A stretch of 64,000 nt of DNA from CALSMU01 sp965230225 (lineage in GTDB: Bacteria; Bacteroidota; Bacteroidia; Flavobacteriales_D; Parvicellaceae): NCBI GenBank assembly GCA_965230225.1, contig CBDDKM010000009.1, positions 161,729 to 225,728 on the forward strand, written 5' to 3'. Within the stretch, counting starts at the first letter, position 1, and each line of letters starts with the position of its first letter. This document shows positions 60,408 to 64,000 of the stretch, one piece after another. Under the pieces are notes generated by a model that was given only the letters and a program-made list of their open reading frames with translations, was not told the origin of the DNA and ran no database searches. The translations under genes and the position numbers were made by a program.

Positions 60408-62540
60408 TTGGACCCTAAAAATCAAATATCAACAAATAGCTGGCAATCTGAAATCAAAGCCAGGATAACCAGACAACACGTAATTGGTTGTTGGGTAGCC
60501 TGCGGGATTAATCTAGCCTGGACCATGGCCGATTTCTACACTATGAAAGAGTGGGCTGTGTATGTAACGATGGACCTTTGTGTTTCTCTGGTTATATTCC
60601 TTGCAGTAGTATTCAGAAAACAGCTGAGAATTAAAGAAGAGGCACTTGGATTGGTTCCAATGATGTCTATTGGATTGGCTGCAGCATATACCTATAATAC
60701 GGTTGGTGTAGATTCATTTCAAGAAATTACGTTGGCTTATGCTGCCATTTTCATAGGAGCAGGAATGTTTGTGCTGTGGAGAATAATGTATTCCATAATC
60801 GTGGTGGGAACTTTATTATTGGCAAACATTACCTTTTATCACCTGTTTAGTCCAATCGATGTACAGCATTACCTATTACAGGGTGGTGTTCTGGTGCTAT
60901 CGGTAGCATTGTTTATGATCGTTGCAGTACAGGTGAGGTACAGGTTAGTTAGAAACGATATTATCTCAAAATATGCTCTAAAAGAAAGTAGAGAAAAACT
61001 AGCAAAATCAGAGGCAGAGCACCGTTTATTGTTTTATGAAAATCCAATGCCGATGCTAATTTTTGCATTGGAAGATTATACCATTTTGGCTGTTAATGAT
61101 ACCATGGTGAATAAATATGGTTATTCCAGAGATGAATTTCTAAAAATGACCATTAAGGATATTCGTCCTAAGTCGGAAGTAGCCAAATTAGAAAATGATA
61201 TTAATAAGATCAAAAAAGGTTTAACTGGTCTAGTTGATTGGACGCACCAGTTAAAAAATGGAGATTTAATTAATGTAGAAATTACAGCGAAAAATGTTCA
61301 CTATGCAGGTCAGGAAGCAAGAATGGTTTCCATTAATGACGTAACCGAACTTAAAAAGAATCAAGAGGAATTAATTAAGGCTAAACAAGTGGCAGAGAAT
61401 GCTAAAGATTTGCAAAGTCAGTTCCTTTCCAATATGAGTCACGAAATCAGGACTCCAATGAATGGTATCATTGGAATTACCAGAATTCTTCAAAACACTA
61501 AGCTGAACGAAGAGCAGCAAAAATACATGAATGCGGTTCGAAGATCAGCTGATAACTTGATGGTAATCATTAACGATATTCTTGACTTCTCTAAAATTGA
61601 AGCAGGTAAATTAACCATAGAAGACACTCAGTTTGTATTGAAAGAGCAGTTGAACGTTCTGGAAGAGATCATCAATCACAAACTAAAAGAAAAAGACATT
61701 TACCTAAAGTACAATGTGTCTCCAGAAGTGCCTAATACTTTGATAGGAGATCCGGTTAGATTAAATCAAATTCTATTGAATCTGGTTGGTAATGCGATTA
61801 AGTTCACTCACAAAGGGGGGATAACATTGGACATTCAAAAAATACACGAAAATGAAGGTTTCCTTTCTGTTCAATTTGATGTGCGAGATACTGGAATAGG
61901 GATACCAGAAGATAAGCTGGATTCTATTTTTTCAAGCTTTACTCAAGCAAGTTCCAGTACCACTAGAAAGTTTGGAGGAACCGGACTAGGGTTAACCATT
62001 TCTAAGCAACTGGTAGAGTTGCAACAAGGAGAAATATGGGTAACCAGTACAGAAGGAGAGGGGAGTACATTTAGTTTTACTATTACCTATAAAAGAGATA
62101 AAAGCGAAGCTCACCAAAAAGCTGTTCAGAAGGTGGAGTCAGTTAACCTTAACAAATTAGGAAAACTGAAAGTGTTGTTGGTGGAGGATCATGCCATCAA
62201 TCAAATGTTAGCCATAAAAGTATTAGAGGATTGGAATTTCGAGGTGGACCTGGCTGAGAATGGTGTAGAAGCGGTATCTAAAGCTGGAGATAACGCTTAC
62301 GATGTAATTCTAATGGATATTAGCATGCCCGAAATGGATGGTTACGAAGCATCAAGAAGAATCAGGAAGTTTAAATCCGAAATGAGGGAGGTGCCTATCA
62401 TCGCTATGACTGCATCCGCCTTAAAAGGAGAGAGCAATAAATGTATCAATGCAGGGATGAATGACTACATCACTAAACCGTTTGACCCGGATAACCTATT
62501 GAAAAAAATATCTACTCAGGTAGAGAAAAAATCAGCATAA
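60408..62540 (+). CDS. Hybrid sensor histidine kinase with PAS and receiver domains
   Basis: 710 residues with a TTG start; no ATG lies before the first membrane segment, so TTG is likely real. About six membrane segments in residues 24-185, a coiled linker, PAS (about 205-320; ALEDYTILAVNDTMV), HisKA with His345 in NMSHEIRTPMNG, HATPase (NLVGNAIKF, DTGIGIPEDKL, GGTGLGLTIS) and a C-terminal receiver with Asp637 in LMDISMPEMDG. The cascade is internal, and the output may go to an Hpt protein elsewhere. It is 13 bp after the LamG cargo gene. Confidence 0.96.
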   Translation: MDPKNQISTNSWQSEIKARITRQHVIGCWVACGINLAWTMADFYTMKEWAVYVTMDLCVSLVIFLAVVFRKQLRIKEEALGLVPMMSIGLAAAYTYNTVGVDSFQEITLAYAAIFIGAGMFVLWRIMYSIIVVGTLLLANITFYHLFSPIDVQHYLLQGGVLVLSVALFMIVAVQVRYRLVRNDIISKYALKESREKLAKSEAEHRLLFYENPMPMLIFALEDYTILAVNDTMVNKYGYSRDEFLKMTIKDIRPKSEVAKLENDINKIKKGLTGLVDWTHQLKNGDLINVEITAKNVHYAGQEARMVSINDVTELKKNQEELIKAKQVAENAKDLQSQFLSNMSHEIRTPMNGIIGITRILQNTKLNEEQQKYMNAVRRSADNLMVIINDILDFSKIEAGKLTIEDTQFVLKEQLNVLEEIINHKLKEKDIYLKYNVSPEVPNTLIGDPVRLNQILLNLVGNAIKFTHKGGITLDIQKIHENEGFLSVQFDVRDTGIGIPEDKLDSIFSSFTQASSSTTRKFGGTGLGLTISKQLVELQQGEIWVTSTEGEGSTFSFTITYKRDKSEAHQKAVQKVESVNLNKLGKLKVLLVEDHAINQMLAIKVLEDWNFEVDLAENGVEAVSKAGDNAYDVILMDISMPEMDGYEASRRIRKFKSEMREVPIIAMTASALKGESNKCINAGMNDYITKPFDPDNLLKKISTQVEKKSA

Positions 62541-62543
62541 GAA

Positions 62544-64000
62544 ATGAATTATCAGCAATTAGAAATAATGTCGGATGATTGGCAGGTTGAAATGGACCAA
62601 AAGAAAATGAAGCACAACCTATGGGCATGTTGGGCTGCAATTATTCTAAATCCTCTTTGGGTTATTGTCGATTACTATACCGTACCTACCCAGTGGGAGA
62701 TGTTTGTTATGATCGATTTGCCGGTTTCTTTTATGATATTCCTGGCTGTAATTCTGAGAAAGCAATTAAACCTGTCTGCAGAAGCGTTAGGAGGAATTGC
62801 CTTATCTGGAATTGCTCTTGCTGCGGCATACACCTATCATCAATTAGAGTTAAGCGATTTTATGGAAGTAACAGCTTCTTATGTGGCTTTGTTTATTGGA
62901 GCCGGTATGTTGTTGTTATGGAGAATGGTTTACTCCATTGTAATAGTGAGTGCTACCATCATAGCTAACATAGTGTGTTTTATACTGTTTAGTCCATTAA
63001 CTCTACAAGAATTTCTATTCAACGGAGGAATGCTTACGCTAACGGTGGCAATTTTCATGATCATTTCAATTCAGGTAAAATACGTTACCACGAAGCGAAA
63101 CATCATGGTAAACATTGAACTTAAAAAGAAGCAGAAAGAATTGATAGAAGCCAAGCAAGTGGCAGAAAATGCACGGGAACTTCAAAGTCAGTTTTTATCC
63201 AATATGAGTCATGAAATTCGAACACCAATGAATGGAGTTATTGGGATTACCAGGCTACTGCAGAAAACAGATTTAACCAATCAGCAAAGTCAATATTTAA
63301 ATGCCATTCGAAAATCGGCAGATAATCTGATGGTAATCATCAATGATATTCTTGATTTCTCTAAGATAGAAGCAGGTAAAGTGGTATTAGAACACACTAG
63401 CTTTAACATTAGAGAAAGAATCAATGTTCTTCAGGAAATCTTAAACATTAAAACTTCCGAAAAAGGAATTAGCATCGATTTTGAAGTACACGATCAGGTT
63501 CCGGAATGGTTAATGGGAGATCCTGTAAGATTGAATCAGATACTATTAAATCTGGCGGGGAATGCAATAAAATTTACTGATGAAGGAGGAGTGCATGTAG
63601 ACATTAATGTGGTGGAAGAAAAAGAAGGGAAAGTAAGTTTGAAATGCATCGTTCAGGATACCGGGATTGGGATTCCGACAGACAAACTTAACTCTGTTTT
63701 TTCCAGCTTTACTCAAGCAAGCTCCAGTACCACCAGAAAGTTTGGTGGAACCGGATTGGGGCTAACCATTTCGAAACAATTGGTTGAGCTACAAAATGGA
63801 GAGATTTGGGTAGAAAGCGAAGAAGGAAAAGGAAGTACGTTTGGATTTATTATCGATTATGAAGTAGAAGAGAACCGCAGAGAAGAGGCAGTTTATGAGC
63901 CTAAGGTAAACGAAGAAGAAATCATCAATCAATTAGGTAAGGTGAAGGTTCTTCTGGTTGAAGATCACAAAATCAATCAGATGCTTGCCATTAAAGTATT
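62544..64000 (+). CDS. Second hybrid histidine kinase without PAS, 3' end outside window
   Basis: ATG at 62544, 3 bp after the first kinase stop; the frame is open to the window end, so at least 485 residues. The membrane region strongly resembles that of the first kinase (VILRKQL, IGAGMLLLWRMVYSIVIV), but the PAS domain is missing and the membrane part joins HisKA directly (His223 in NMSHEIRTPMNGV). HATPase motifs are complete (GNAIKF, GIGIPTDKL, GGTGLGLTIS), and a receiver begins KVLLVEDHKINQML. A tandem duplicate of the first kinase. Confidence 0.95.
   Translation, partial: MNYQQLEIMSDDWQVEMDQKKMKHNLWACWAAIILNPLWVIVDYYTVPTQWEMFVMIDLPVSFMIFLAVILRKQLNLSAEALGGIALSGIALAAAYTYHQLELSDFMEVTASYVALFIGAGMLLLWRMVYSIVIVSATIIANIVCFILFSPLTLQEFLFNGGMLTLTVAIFMIISIQVKYVTTKRNIMVNIELKKKQKELIEAKQVAENARELQSQFLSNMSHEIRTPMNGVIGITRLLQKTDLTNQQSQYLNAIRKSADNLMVIINDILDFSKIEAGKVVLEHTSFNIRERINVLQEILNIKTSEKGISIDFEVHDQVPEWLMGDPVRLNQILLNLAGNAIKFTDEGGVHVDINVVEEKEGKVSLKCIVQDTGIGIPTDKLNSVFSSFTQASSSTTRKFGGTGLGLTISKQLVELQNGEIWVESEEGKGSTFGFIIDYEVEENRREEAVYEPKVNEEEIINQLGKVKVLLVEDHKINQMLAIKV

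Noticed and set aside
62621..62968. Open frame of 115 codons within the second kinase region
   Set aside because: It is a frame-shifted shadow of the real kinase frame that begins at 62544 and continues to the window end.
1..64000. tRNA, rRNA, insertion sequence or integrase genes
   Set aside because: No T-loop pattern, rRNA segment or transposase motif was found on either strand by reading; a covariance model search would settle it.

Overview
The window looks like a chromosomal segment of a Bacteroidota bacterium, most likely a marine or freshwater Flavobacteriales member (Crocinitomicaceae or Fluviicola-like; the family is inference). The base composition is AT-rich. At least eight proteins end in type IX secretion (T9SS) sorting domains, one of them of the gliding-motility-associated type B. 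There is a TonB receptor with a CarboxypepD-like front domain beside a DUF4249 lipoprotein, a DUF547 lipoprotein, and a LytS/LytTR regulator pair. Some promoters match the Bacteroidota -7 element TANNTTTG. No tRNA, rRNA, transposase, integrase or CRISPR array was recognised, and no T9SS machinery genes, only substrates.

Layout. 1-4.1 kb, minus strand: the front part of a large repeat-bearing secreted protein, a DUF547 lipoprotein and a DUF2279-like membrane protein whose signal peptide lies upstream of any normal start codon. 4.2-12.8 kb, plus strand: HD hydrolase, secreted M36 protease, a small ORF overlapping an AlkP/TPR/sulfotransferase fusion, and two paralogous T9SS cargo proteins. 12.9-23.9 kb, mixed strands: NAD(P)HX repair enzyme, outer-membrane barrel, hotdog protein, exonuclease/GIY-YIG fusion, folate gene with coupled small ORFs, secreted nuclease, M28 peptidase and a DsbD-like fusion that has lost one cysteine from each redox centre. 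24-31.2 kb: small barrel, two tandem T9SS cargo paralogues, a structured intergenic element, the DUF4249/TonB pair and a His/Met-rich Spy-like protein with a T9SS tail. 31.4-33.2 kb: LytS/LytTR pair. 33.1-37.9 kb, minus: two closely spaced groups holding a two-lobed aspartic protease, a methyltransferase, DinB and MmcQ/YjbR proteins. 38.0-39.6 kb: a MarR regulator, nitroreductase and DoxX-like protein with the same 12-bp palindrome in front of both transcription units. 39.6-49.5 kb, minus: DUF6624, alpha/beta hydrolase, membrane protein, PhoD and a giant alpha-2-macroglobulin. 49.9-55.7 kb: a 1936-residue T9SS type B protein with eleven 76-residue repeats. 55.7-58.3 kb: a cassette of five small unrecognised genes. 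58.6-64 kb: DUF2341/LamG T9SS cargo and two tandem hybrid histidine kinases, the second cut by the window end.

The best candidate for an undescribed system is the cassette at 55705-58337. Three consecutive proteins share one module (a hydrophobic strand followed by QxDGD- or QGD-type residues and a downstream His). One of them is membrane-anchored, a helical protein is divergently transcribed, and the intergenic region between the two arms carries an inverted repeat and direct repeats. Twelve bases of it recur just upstream of the secreted protein at 58581. The cleanest regulatory prediction is the MarR operator pair at 37994 and 38509.
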